Below are positions 34,118 through 42,803 of a DNA stretch of 64,000 nucleotides, piece by piece (the first letter of the stretch is position 1; every line of letters begins with the position of its first letter). Source of the stretch: Allopontixanthobacter sediminis (GTDB taxonomy: Bacteria; Pseudomonadota; Alphaproteobacteria; Sphingomonadales; Sphingomonadaceae). The notes under the pieces were generated by a model. It ran no database searches and was not told the DNA's origin. It saw only the letters and a list, made by a program, of their open reading frames with translations. The position numbers and the translations under genes were made by a program. The stretch lies in assembly GCF_009828115.1 (NCBI RefSeq), contig NZ_WTYL01000001.1:1054001-1118000 (forward strand), given 5' to 3'.

Positions 34118-35143
34118 ATGATCCGCTCACTTACCGTGGGACTGTCTGTACTGTCCTTGGCCGCAAGCGGCGTCATGGCCCAGTCGCCCGCCGCCCCTCA
34201 AATCACCCCGGCCTTGCCGGTCGGAACCTGCATCAATCTCGGCAACACGCTCGAGCCCGAACAGGAAGGTAGCTGGGGCGGTGCGCCCGTGGCTGCGGAG
34301 GATTTCGCCAGGATCAAGGCGGCCGGGTTCGAGACGGTACGAATTCCCGTTCGGTGGCACAACAAGACCACCAATAAGGCGCCGTGGCCAGTGGACAAAG
34401 CGTGGATGGACCGCGTCCAGACAGTCGTCGACCAAGCCCTGGCTGCCGATCTCAATGTCATACTCAACAGTCACCACTTCGACCCGATCCATGACCAGCC
34501 GCTCGCCGTTGCGGAATGGCACGGTGCTGTGTGGAAACAGATCGCGGAACGGTTCAGAGGTTATCCTGAGAAAACCTTGTGGTTCGAACTCGAAAACGAA
34601 CCGCACAAGAATTTCAACCATACGAACTTGCTCGAAACGCTGACCCCGGCACTGGAAGCGGTCAGGGCGACGCACCCGACCCGCGCGGTCATCATCGGGG
34701 GCGAGAACTGGAGCGGCATCGATTCGCTTGCCACGTTGCCGCTGCCCGATGATGCGAACATCCACCCGACGTTCCACTATTACGACCCGTTCCTCTACAC
34801 CCATCAGGGGGCCAGCTGGACCGCGCCGGACGTGCCGCCGGTCGGACGGAAATTTCCGACGGAGGAAGACCGGGAAAAGCTGAAGCAGGACGTCGCCAAA
34901 ATCCAGGCCTACATCGCTCGAACCGGCAAGACGCCGTTCATGGGTGAAGTCGGCGCTTACGACAAACATATCCCAACCGCGGACCGCGCAACGTACCACC
35001 GGATGCTGCGCGAAGCCTTCGCGCCGACCGGCATTGGTATGTGCAACTGGGCCTATGCAAATACGTTCCCGTTCTGGGACCGCGAAGCCGGGCGCTGGCT
35101 GCCGGGCATGCTGGCCGCCGTCGGATTGCCGGAACAGGATTGA
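34118..35143 (+). CDS. GH5 endo-beta-1,4-glucanase/xyloglucanase-like
   Basis: A 341-residue exported enzyme. Signal peptide ends near V-M-A-Q (residue 21). C-I-N-L-G-N-T-L-E is the usual first strand of GH5 subfamily 4-type endoglucanases. Acid/base is in F-E-L-E-N-E-P (E161), nucleophile in F-M-G-E-V-G-A-Y (E277), and H-H-F/I-I-G-G-E-N-W complete the barrel residues. It should cut beta-1,4-glucan backbones, and GH5_4-like enzymes often act on xyloglucan. ATG 34118 has GGGAG seven bases upstream; the ORF extends to 34061, but that part lies across the operator. The next gene starts 18 bases after its stop. Confidence 0.88.
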   Translation: MIRSLTVGLSVLSLAASGVMAQSPAAPQITPALPVGTCINLGNTLEPEQEGSWGGAPVAAEDFARIKAAGFETVRIPVRWHNKTTNKAPWPVDKAWMDRVQTVVDQALAADLNVILNSHHFDPIHDQPLAVAEWHGAVWKQIAERFRGYPEKTLWFELENEPHKNFNHTNLLETLTPALEAVRATHPTRAVIIGGENWSGIDSLATLPLPDDANIHPTFHYYDPFLYTHQGASWTAPDVPPVGRKFPTEEDREKLKQDVAKIQAYIARTGKTPFMGEVGAYDKHIPTADRATYHRMLREAFAPTGIGMCNWAYANTFPFWDREAGRWLPGMLAAVGLPEQD

Positions 35144-35161
35144 CCACGGAAGGATAGCACC

Positions 35162-36313
35162 ATGCATCGCCGCTTACTCACCGCATTCCTCGCCGGAACC
35201 GTCCTGGCCTGGCCCGTCAATGTCGCGATCGGGCAGGAACTTTCCCCCGAACTACAGGCTTTCGACGCGCAAGTGCCCGGTAGCCTCATCAATGACCCGA
35301 CCGATCTGGTGTGGCTGACACAGGGCACGGGGCTCGAAGCCGAGGGTGTTCAGGATGCGAGCATCCCCGGCGGGGGTGCCGCGCGGCGATACTCGGTTGC
35401 TGCCAAGGGTGCCGATGTCTGGGAAGCGCAGACGCTGATCCCGCTGCTCGCAGAAATCAAACGCGGGGAGGTGGTTACCGTCGGTTTCTACGCGCGCACC
35501 GTCGCCTCCGGCGCGGCGGACGGTCAGGGCACGATCGGGGTCCGGGTGCAGGAAAATGCTGCGCCATATTCCGGATTTGCCGACCAGGTCGTTTCGGTCG
35601 GCTCCGAGTGGAAATGGTACGAAGTCAGTGGTACCGCCGCCAGCCCGATCAAACGCGCGAATGCGACGGTCGCCCTCCAACTCGCCGGCGCCAAGCAGGT
35701 TATCGAAATCGGCCAAGCCATCGTGGTCAAGGGTGCGGCGTCGATCATCTCCGCGCCCCCTGCGCCTAAGGCTGCAGCGCCCGTTGCAACCGTAACTGCC
35801 GCCGTTGTGCCTGACGCCGCTTCTATCGAGATGCCTGATCCGCTGCGCAGCGCAGGCCGCCTGATCAACAACCCGGCTGCGCGTCCGTGGGGCCACTCGG
35901 GCGCCGGAGGCCGCTGGGAAGAACTGGACGAGCCCGCCATCTGGCTAGGCAAGGCAACGCGCTTCACAACCACCTCGGTCGGGGCAAACCCGTGGGACCT
36001 CGGGACCAATATACCTATCGCTACCGCCATTGCCGAAGGGGACCGGCTGGTCATTGCCGTCGTGGCACGCACGCAGTCGGCCGAAACCACCAACGGCAAG
36101 GGCCTCGTCGCGGTCCGCCTGCAAGGCACCGCCCCGCCCTATGACGGCTTCGGCGACAAGGCCTTCACGGTCGGCGACCGCTGGCAGATGGTCCGCATTC
36201 CGGTCACTGCGACGCGCAGCTTCGGCCCGGGTGAAGCGGCGGTCGCACTGCATTTCGCGACCGCCGTTCAAAGTGTGGATATCGGCCCGGTTTATGTATT
36301 CAAGGCAGAATGA
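35162..36313 (+). CDS. Secreted protein with two tandem jelly-roll-like modules
   Basis: A 383-residue exported protein that I cannot place in a named family. After a signal peptide (ends about I-G-Q-E, residue 25) there are two related modules of about 150 residues, one at about 38-195 and one at about 230-383, joined by an Ala/Pro/Val-rich linker. Both begin with L-I-N-D/N-P, both carry a V-x-V-R-V/L-Q-x-x-A-x-P-Y-x-G-F segment followed by D-x-x-F/V-T/S-V-G, and both end with I-G-x-x-x-V-x-K. No catalytic signature is present. The pattern and the place behind a GH5 gene suggest a carbohydrate-binding role. AAGGA lies seven bases before ATG. It is convergent with GH43. Confidence 0.72.
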   Translation: MHRRLLTAFLAGTVLAWPVNVAIGQELSPELQAFDAQVPGSLINDPTDLVWLTQGTGLEAEGVQDASIPGGGAARRYSVAAKGADVWEAQTLIPLLAEIKRGEVVTVGFYARTVASGAADGQGTIGVRVQENAAPYSGFADQVVSVGSEWKWYEVSGTAASPIKRANATVALQLAGAKQVIEIGQAIVVKGAASIISAPPAPKAAAPVATVTAAVVPDAASIEMPDPLRSAGRLINNPAARPWGHSGAGGRWEELDEPAIWLGKATRFTTTSVGANPWDLGTNIPIATAIAEGDRLVIAVVARTQSAETTNGKGLVAVRLQGTAPPYDGFGDKAFTVGDRWQMVRIPVTATRSFGPGEAAVALHFATAVQSVDIGPVYVFKAE

Positions 36314-36316
36314 AAC

Positions 36317-37969
36317 CTATCGCGGCGCGTAGGCGTAAGGTCCTACGACAAGCCCGGTGAACAGACCGGCATGAACCGAAGCCAGCGGTTCGACATTTAT
36401 CGGAGCGCCTAGATCTTGCCACGCGCCGCCCGCCCGCTCGCGCCATGACACTGTGGCCGATCCTCCACGCAGACTCAGCCGCAGTTCGACCGGACCGTTT
36501 GCCGATATTGCTTGCTCGGCGACGACTTCGCCGAACTCCGGCTGGGCGGGATCGGTCCGCAATCGTGCCACCAGCCGGCCTTGTTCGATCCCGAACGCCA
36601 GGAAATGGCTCTCGTCCATGATGGCGAGCAATCCGCCAAAGTCGCCCGGCTGGTCAGGGTCGAACTGCAGGCGGGTCGTGAAGTCCGCATCATGATGACG
36701 CAGACGCCGTCCCACAAATGCGGGATTGCCGAGACTTCCCGCCGCGTCGGGCCCCGCAATCACCTGCAGCCGCCCGGTATCCGGGTCGACCATGCGCGAC
36801 TGCACCGGTCCGGGTGTGCGGAGGCTGATCCATTCTCCCGAAAGGCCTTCATCGAAGTCTTCCCGCCAACTGCGCAGGTCGAAATCGGCGGCCGGTGGAA
36901 GATTGGGCCGCGCCGGTTCCATCGGCACGGCTTCACCCTGATCCAGGAAACGCGGCCAGCCGTCGATCCACCGGACCGGCAAAAGGAACGTCTCCCGCCC
37001 CATCAGCGTCGATTGCCCTGCGAATGGCCGGGTGGCGAGAAAAACGCCCCACCAGGTCCCATCGTCCAGTTGCACGATATCCGCGTGGCCGGTCGCTTCC
37101 ACCCGATCCGGCCGATCGGCGGGCAAGTCACGCTGGGTAAGGATCGGATTGAAAGGTCCGGGCGCATAAGGGCCCTGCAATTCTCGCGACCGGTAGATCG
37201 TCTGCGAATGCTGGTCCGCCGTCCCGCCTTCGGCCGTCAGGAGGTAATACCAGTCTTCGATCTTGTAGATGTGCGGACCTTCGGCCCAAATCGGATTCTT
37301 CGAAGGATCGACCCCGCCATCGACCAACAGGGTCCGGGTTGGCAGCATCTTCATTGCCACCGGATCGAATTGCTGCAGCCATAACGCGCGGTGCCCTTCG
37401 TATCGCGGCTCGCCCGGCGGCGCATCGTTGTAGACGATCCATGCCGTGCCATCCTCCGCGAAGAACAGCGACGGATCGATCCCGCCGAAATCAAGCCAAG
37501 CGGGATCGGACCACGGCCCCGCCGGGTCGTCCGCGGTAATCACGAAGTTGCCCTTGCAATCAATGCAGGTGTTGACGATCCAGAACTTGCCACCCTGATG
37601 CGTGATCGCGGGCGCAAACAGGCCGCGGTTGGTGCCGAGGCCGGAGAAGTCCACCTGTTCCGGACGGTCGATAGCGTTGCCGACGAATCGCCAGTTTACG
37701 AGGTCGGTACTTTGAAAGATCGGTAAGCCGGGAAACCAGCTGAAGGTCGAGGTTACCGCATAGAAGTCGTCACCGACCCGCACGATCGAGGGATCAGGAT
37801 GAAATCCGGGCAGAACGGGATTCCGGAAGGTTTCCGGAGCGACCGGACCAGTATCTCCAGTTGCCCGATATTCCAGATAGTCGAACGTGGCTGTTGGCGC
37901 TGCAATCGCCGCCGGATGGTACGCAGCAAACGCGCAGGCACCAGCCATCAGTGCCGAAAAATATTTCAT
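36317..37969 (-). CDS. GH43 beta-xylosidase/alpha-L-arabinofuranosidase
   Basis: A 550-residue exported enzyme (Sec signal to about residue 23). The five-bladed propeller carries the general base in P-G-F-H-P-D-P-S (D59), the pKa-tuning aspartate in G-I-D-P-S (D165) and the acid in W-A-E-G-P-H-I-Y-K (E230). A C-terminal beta-sandwich (from about residue 350) with A-F-V-G-R-R-L-R-H-H is the type found in GH43 subfamily 12-like enzymes, which remove arabinose from doubly substituted arabinoxylan, or in beta-xylosidases. Activity cannot be settled from sequence. It shares the divergent control region with the xylX operon, with an operator 57 bases upstream of its ATG. Confidence 0.9.
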   Translation of the reverse strand: MKYFSALMAGACAFAAYHPAAIAAPTATFDYLEYRATGDTGPVAPETFRNPVLPGFHPDPSIVRVGDDFYAVTSTFSWFPGLPIFQSTDLVNWRFVGNAIDRPEQVDFSGLGTNRGLFAPAITHQGGKFWIVNTCIDCKGNFVITADDPAGPWSDPAWLDFGGIDPSLFFAEDGTAWIVYNDAPPGEPRYEGHRALWLQQFDPVAMKMLPTRTLLVDGGVDPSKNPIWAEGPHIYKIEDWYYLLTAEGGTADQHSQTIYRSRELQGPYAPGPFNPILTQRDLPADRPDRVEATGHADIVQLDDGTWWGVFLATRPFAGQSTLMGRETFLLPVRWIDGWPRFLDQGEAVPMEPARPNLPPAADFDLRSWREDFDEGLSGEWISLRTPGPVQSRMVDPDTGRLQVIAGPDAAGSLGNPAFVGRRLRHHDADFTTRLQFDPDQPGDFGGLLAIMDESHFLAFGIEQGRLVARLRTDPAQPEFGEVVAEQAISANGPVELRLSLRGGSATVSWRERAGGAWQDLGAPINVEPLASVHAGLFTGLVVGPYAYAPR

Positions 37970-38025
37970 ATCACTCTCCCGATCTAGCGACGCTTAGGGC
38001 TTGTCCGCCAGTTAATGCATGTCTA

Positions 38026-38039
38026 TGGTAGCGCTATCA
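38026..38039. promoter_or_regulatory. Predicted LacI/XylR-type operator, site 6 (TGGTAGCGCTATCA)
   Basis: A near-perfect palindrome in the 92-base gap between the divergent GH43 gene and the xylX-like gene. It lies 57 bases from the GH43 start and 23 bases before ATG 38062 of xylX, overlapping the region just upstream of GGAGGG (38044-38049). A single site could repress both transcripts. Confidence 0.82.
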
Positions 38040-38061
38040 GTTGGGAGGGCAAGAGCCAGTA

Positions 38062-39186
38062 ATGGCCAAAACAATTCTGGATATTCTGCCGGCGGACTAC
38101 GCCTCGGGCAAATTCGTCGGCCGCGCGCAGTCGCCTGCCGGTCCCTGTGTGATTTCTATCGAACGCGGTGAGATTTTCGATCTTACCGGCGTAGTCGCGA
38201 CTGTGTCAGGGGCCATTGCCCGACGGACCTTTGCTGGCGGCGAAAAGATTGGCCCGGTGGAAGATGGCCTGCCCGAAGGGTGGACACTCCTGTCGCCGAT
38301 CGACCTGCAATGTATCAAGGCTAGCGGGGTCACCTTTGCACTTTCGGCGATCGAACGGGTGATCGAGGAGCGCGCCCGGGGCGATGCGAGCGTCGCGGCG
38401 AAGATTCGCGAACAGCTGGAAGACAAGATCGGATCGGGCATTCGCTCGGTCGTGCCGGGCAGCGAAGAAGCGGCTCAGCTCAAGGCCCTCCTCATCGAAG
38501 AAAGCATGTGGTCGCAATATCTCGAGGTCGCGATCGGTCCGGATGCGGAGATATTCTCCAAGTCGCCGGTACTGTCGTCGGTCGGATCCGGCGCTCAGAT
38601 CGGGGTGCGTTCCGATTCGAGCTGGAACAATCCCGAACCCGAAATCGTGCTCGTCTGCGATGCTCATGGCGAAATCGTCGGTGCGGCGCTGGGCAATGAC
38701 GTCAATCTGCGTGATTTCGAAGGTCGCTCTGCGCTGCTGCTGTCAAAAGCGAAGGACAACACGGCCAGCTGTTCGATCGGTCCATTCATCCGCCTCATCG
38801 ACGACAGTTTCACCCTTGGCGATATCCGCAATGCGGACGTGGAACTAATTATCGAAGGCCCCGACGGCTACCGCCTCGAAGGGCGCAACGTGATGGCGCA
38901 GATCAGCCGCGATCCGACGGACCTGGTGGCGCAATGCCTGTCCGAACATCACTATCCTGACGGTTTCGTGCTGTTCTGCGGCACGATGTTCGCGCCGACG
39001 CAGGACCGGGACGTGGCCGGTGCCGGTTTCACGCACAAGGTCGGCGACAGCGTGACAATACGATCACAGAAGATCGGCACACTTACGAACAGCGTGACGA
39101 CTTCTCGCGATGCGCCAGCCTGGACCATGGGCATCGGCGCTTTCGTAAGCAATCTGGCCAGCCGAGGGTTGGTCGACAAAATTTGA
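38062..39186 (+). CDS. xylX: 2-keto-3-deoxy-D-xylonate dehydratase-like (fumarylacetoacetate hydrolase family)
   Basis: A 374-residue cytoplasmic protein of the fumarylacetoacetate-hydrolase-fold group to which Caulobacter XylX belongs. Family features seen are the S-V-G-S-G-A-Q-I-G-V, N-N-P-E-P-E-I-V, A-L-G-N-D-V-N-L-R-D and the F-C-G-T-M-F-A-P segments, with the acidic residues that bind the metal. It would dehydrate 2-keto-3-deoxy-xylonate to 2-ketoglutarate semialdehyde, the third step after dehydrogenase, lactonase and xylonate dehydratase in the oxidative xylose pathway. ATG 38062 has GGAGGG about 12 bases before it. It is the first of six genes read in one direction: xylX, xylB, xylC, esterase, GH5, epimerase. 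Confidence 0.83.
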   Translation: MAKTILDILPADYASGKFVGRAQSPAGPCVISIERGEIFDLTGVVATVSGAIARRTFAGGEKIGPVEDGLPEGWTLLSPIDLQCIKASGVTFALSAIERVIEERARGDASVAAKIREQLEDKIGSGIRSVVPGSEEAAQLKALLIEESMWSQYLEVAIGPDAEIFSKSPVLSSVGSGAQIGVRSDSSWNNPEPEIVLVCDAHGEIVGAALGNDVNLRDFEGRSALLLSKAKDNTASCSIGPFIRLIDDSFTLGDIRNADVELIIEGPDGYRLEGRNVMAQISRDPTDLVAQCLSEHHYPDGFVLFCGTMFAPTQDRDVAGAGFTHKVGDSVTIRSQKIGTLTNSVTTSRDAPAWTMGIGAFVSNLASRGLVDKI

Positions 39187-39244
39187 CGCATGACGCCGCT
39201 TGTGCATCAAGTCGGCGCGGCAACGGAGTGGGGATATAATTATA

Positions 39245-40027
39245 ATGTCGCAATCGAACGGTCCGGCTGAAAACTCAGCGACCTATCCCAGCCTAAAAGG
39301 CCGAAAAATTATCGTCAGCGGTGGCGGATCGGGCATCGGCGAAGGCATCGTCGAAGCGTTCGCCCGGCAAGGCGCCGCCGTGGCGTTTGTCGATCTTCAA
39401 CAGGAATCGAGCGAAGACCTGATCGCCCGCCTGGCGGACGCTGAAATCGCGCCGCAATTCGTGCATTGCGATGTAACCGATTCCACGGATTACGGCGAAA
39501 AGATCAGCAAGATTATCGGCCGTCTCGGCGGCTGCGACGTGCTGATCAACAACGCGGCCAATGACGACCGCCACAAGATCGAAGACGTTACCCCCGAATA
39601 TTGGGACCAGCGCATGTCGGTCAATCTCAAGCACCAGTTCTTTGCCGCCAAAGCAGTCATTCCCGCGATGCGGCAGGCAGGCGGAGGATCGATCATCAAT
39701 CTCGGTTCGATCAGCTGGCACCTCGGGCTGGAAGATCTCGCCATCTATCAGACGGCCAAGGCCGCGATCGAAGGGCTGACGCGCAGCCTTGCGCGCGAAC
39801 TTGGTGGCGCAAATATCCGCGTGAACACGATCATTCCCGGCAATGTGCAGACGCCGCGCCAGATGAAATGGTATACTCCCGAGGGAGAGGCCGAGATTGT
39901 CGCCGCGCAATGTCTGGATGGGCGTATCCAGCCGGTCGATATTGCTGCGATGGCCCTGTTCCTCGCTTCGGATGACGCGCGGTATTGCACCGCGCACAAT
40001 TACTGGGTGGATGCCGGATGGAGATAG
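39245..40027 (+). CDS. xylB: D-xylose 1-dehydrogenase-like SDR oxidoreductase
   Basis: A 260-residue classical short-chain dehydrogenase. Cofactor loop G-G-G-S-G-I-G (residues 26-32), N-N-A-A at 102-105, catalytic serine region L-G-S-I-S and Y-Q-T-A-K (Y168, K172). It is placed between xylX-like and xylC-like genes, like the Caulobacter xylose 1-dehydrogenase that forms D-xylono-lactone with NAD+. The sequence alone fits other sugar SDRs too. ATG 39245 is the best start from homology, but only a weak G-rich site lies upstream. Its 3' end overlaps the next start by ten bases. Confidence 0.82.
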   Translation: MSQSNGPAENSATYPSLKGRKIIVSGGGSGIGEGIVEAFARQGAAVAFVDLQQESSEDLIARLADAEIAPQFVHCDVTDSTDYGEKISKIIGRLGGCDVLINNAANDDRHKIEDVTPEYWDQRMSVNLKHQFFAAKAVIPAMRQAGGGSIINLGSISWHLGLEDLAIYQTAKAAIEGLTRSLARELGGANIRVNTIIPGNVQTPRQMKWYTPEGEAEIVAAQCLDGRIQPVDIAAMALFLASDDARYCTAHNYWVDAGWR

Positions 40028-40902
40028 AACTGAACGTGCGCCAATTGCTGCCATCTGACAGCAAACTCGGTGAAGGCGTGTTGTGGGACGCCCAGCGCGA
40101 GGTTGTCTGGTTCGTCGATATCAAGCGCCATTTCCTGTGGCATTACGACCCGGAAACCGGCAGCAACGCGCATGCCGAGGCGCCCGGGCAGATCGGCTGG
40201 GCCATTCCTGCAGACGGCGATCTGCTGCTGTGCGGGCTGAAGGACGGCCTGTACACTTTCGACCCGGAAACCGAGCATTTCGAAAAGCTGATGGCCGTTC
40301 CGGGCGAACCGGCGGGCAACCGGCTCAACGACGCGTGCACCGATCCCTGGGGCCGGGTCTGGTTCGGATCGATGGACGACAGCGAGGGCTCTGCATCGGG
40401 CAGGTTCTATGTTTTCGACCGCGGCGAAATCCGCGCCGCAGGCCCTAGCGGAATCGCCATAACCAATGGCCCCGCCGTGAATGCGCAAGGCGACCGTATC
40501 TATTTCACCGACACCACCGCACAGAAGATCATGGTCGCGGATCTCTCGCCGGCAGGGGTCGGCGAAGCGCGGCCTTTTGCCGACACTGGCGCGCTGTTTT
40601 CCGATGCCTATCCCGATGGCCCTGTCGTCGATGCCGAGGATCATGTCTGGACCGGCCTGTATCTGGGCGGCCGCGTTGCGCGATTTACCCCGGATGGCGA
40701 ACTCGCCGCCACGATCGCGATCCCCGCACGGGACATCACCAAGATGGCGTTCGGCGGCAAGGACCTGCGCACCGGCTTCGTCACCAGCGCCACCAAGGAT
40801 ATGAAACCCGCCGACATGGAAAGTTATCCGCAAGCGGGAAGCCTGTTCGGTTTCGCAGCACCCGTTGCGGGCTTTGCCCAGACGCGGGCGAAGCTCGGGT
40901 GA
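40018..40902 (+). CDS. xylC: Xylono-lactonase-like SMP-30/gluconolactonase family protein
   Basis: A 294-residue six-bladed propeller hydrolase of the SMP-30/gluconolactonase/LRE group. The metal-binding glutamate is in K-L-G-E-G-V-L-W (residue about 18), N-R-L-N-D-A and G-S-M-D-D give further ligands, and D-G-P-V-V-D-A-E-D another. In this order (xylB then xylC) it should open the xylonolactone ring. ATG 40018 overlaps the end of the SDR gene. The stop TGA overlaps the GTG start of the esterase gene. Lactonases of this family are broad, so arabinono- or gluconolactone cannot be excluded. Confidence 0.83.
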   Translation: MEIELNVRQLLPSDSKLGEGVLWDAQREVVWFVDIKRHFLWHYDPETGSNAHAEAPGQIGWAIPADGDLLLCGLKDGLYTFDPETEHFEKLMAVPGEPAGNRLNDACTDPWGRVWFGSMDDSEGSASGRFYVFDRGEIRAAGPSGIAITNGPAVNAQGDRIYFTDTTAQKIMVADLSPAGVGEARPFADTGALFSDAYPDGPVVDAEDHVWTGLYLGGRVARFTPDGELAATIAIPARDITKMAFGGKDLRTGFVTSATKDMKPADMESYPQAGSLFGFAAPVAGFAQTRAKLG

Positions 40903-42803
40903 TCCGCGCAGCGGGAACCGTATTCATCCTGCTGGCCCCGGCCATGGCCGCCGCGGCGCCTACACTTGGGCCGGCCTACGGTGATGACATGGTGCTCCAG
41001 CGCGGGCAGCCGGTCGTGCTCCAAGGTCAGACATCGCCAGGGATTGCTGTCTCGGCCGAACTCGGCGACGACACCGCACGCGCGCGCGCCGACGACAAGG
41101 GCCGTTTTACGATTACTCTGCCCGCGCGGCCCGCATCCGGATCACCCCAATCGCTGACAATTGCCGACGCGTCGGGGTCTACCACCTACGACAATCTGCT
41201 GGTGGGAGACGTGTTCCTTTGTTCGGGCCAGTCGAACATGGAGCTTCCGGTAACCCGCGCCCTCGACACGTCGAACCAGTTGCGGGTTGCGGCGGACGAC
41301 GGGATCCGGTTGCTGAAAATCGCGAAAACGACAGCGCCGGTGCCGGAATCCGATTTCGCGGATCGGCCGGAATGGCAGGCCGCGACCGGCGACACGGTGG
41401 CCGAGTTTTCCGCAGCCTGTTTCTACATGGCGAAAGAACTCCGTCGGCGCGACAAGAGCGTGCCGATCGGCCTTATCCACTCCAATTGGGGCGGCAGCGC
41501 TGCGCGTGCATGGCTAACCCCTGCGGGGGTGCGCTCACTTTACGGCGAAGAAGCACTCGCCCTGCTGCAGACTTATTCGCGCGATCCGTTCGCAGCCACC
41601 CAGGAATTCGTCCCGCAGTGGTTCGATTGGTGGCGCAAGGAAGACGGCGGTCGGGAGCCCTGGAAGAATCCGGACACGCTGGATTGGCAACCGATCCCGA
41701 AGTTTTCTTTCTGGAACGAATGGACCGGCACTGGGCTGGACAAGGAACCACGCGCAAATGTGTGGCTGCGCCAATCGTTCACGCTGACTGCCGACCAGGC
41801 CACGCAGGCCGGATCGCTGTCAGTCGGCGCGATCGACGATATGGACCTGACGTTCGTTAACGGAAATCCGGTCGGCTACACGTTTGGCTGGGGCGTTGAG
41901 CGTACATACCGGATCCCGGCCGAATTCCTGCGCGCGGGCGAGAACGAAATCCTGATCGCTGCCAACAACATGTGGGACACCGGCGGCTTTTTTGGCGGGC
42001 CCGACCGGTTGTTCTTCACGCCCGGGAGCAGCGGCGACGCGATTCCGCTAGGGGCGGATTGGGAATATTCGAAATCCGCGGTCACCAGTGTGCCGCCGCG
42101 CGCACCGTGGGATGCCAACGCCGGAATCGGCGTGATGCACAACGCGATGGTAGCCCCCATCGGCCCGATGCGGCTCGCGGGGGTCGCGTGGTACCAGGGC
42201 GAGTCCGATGTCGGTCAACCGGATTACGACAACAAGCTGCGCGAATTGTTCTCCGGATGGCGCGCACAATTCGGCAGCGATGCAAAGATGATGGTGGTCC
42301 AGCTTGCCGATTACGGCACGCGGACCAGCGAACCCGCTGCTTCGGGATGGGCGCAACTGCGGCAGGAACAAATCGATGCGGTTGAGGCCGATGCGAACGC
42401 GGCCCTGGTCACAGCAATCGACATTGGCGAACCGAGCGACATCCATCCCGCCAACAAGAACGATTTGGGCAAGCGGCTTGCCCGCGCCTTTTCCGGAGAG
42501 CCCTTGCCGATGCCGGACAGCGCCTCGTTAGCTGGAGGTAGTGTAACCGTGACCTTTACTGGCATCGAAGGCGGCCTCGTGGCACTTGGCGGCGCGACTG
42601 CGCTTGGCGTCGAGCTGTGCGGCGAAACACAGGACAGCTGCCGTTTCGTTACCCCCCAGCTGACCGGCAGTTCGATGGTTATCCCCGCAGACGGCAAGCC
42701 GGCCACGCGCGTCCGTCATGCGTGGGCCGATGCTCCGATCGTGAACCTTTACGACGGGCGCGGCATGCCGATCCCGGGCTTCGAACTCGAGATTGCGCAG
42801 TGA
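40899..42803 (+). CDS. Sialate O-acetylesterase family protein (acetylxylan esterase-like)
   Basis: A 634-residue exported SGNH-type esterase. Signal peptide (ends A-A-A-A near residue 20), catalytic serine in C-S-G-Q-S-N-M-E (S112), and the Asp/His pair in S-D-I-H-P-A-N-K (D514, H516). The N-terminal beta region and the inserted beta domain (about 300-370) are normal for this family. Enzymes in this family remove O-acetyl groups from sialic acids or xylo-oligosaccharides; in this locus acetylated xylan is the likely target. It starts at GTG 40899 by overlap with the upstream TGA (GTGA), as does the next gene, so translation is coupled. Confidence 0.88.
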   Translation: MIRAAGTVFILLAPAMAAAAPTLGPAYGDDMVLQRGQPVVLQGQTSPGIAVSAELGDDTARARADDKGRFTITLPARPASGSPQSLTIADASGSTTYDNLLVGDVFLCSGQSNMELPVTRALDTSNQLRVAADDGIRLLKIAKTTAPVPESDFADRPEWQAATGDTVAEFSAACFYMAKELRRRDKSVPIGLIHSNWGGSAARAWLTPAGVRSLYGEEALALLQTYSRDPFAATQEFVPQWFDWWRKEDGGREPWKNPDTLDWQPIPKFSFWNEWTGTGLDKEPRANVWLRQSFTLTADQATQAGSLSVGAIDDMDLTFVNGNPVGYTFGWGVERTYRIPAEFLRAGENEILIAANNMWDTGGFFGGPDRLFFTPGSSGDAIPLGADWEYSKSAVTSVPPRAPWDANAGIGVMHNAMVAPIGPMRLAGVAWYQGESDVGQPDYDNKLRELFSGWRAQFGSDAKMMVVQLADYGTRTSEPAASGWAQLRQEQIDAVEADANAALVTAIDIGEPSDIHPANKNDLGKRLARAFSGEPLPMPDSASLAGGSVTVTFTGIEGGLVALGGATALGVELCGETQDSCRFVTPQLTGSSMVIPADGKPATRVRHAWADAPIVNLYDGRGMPIPGFELEIAQ

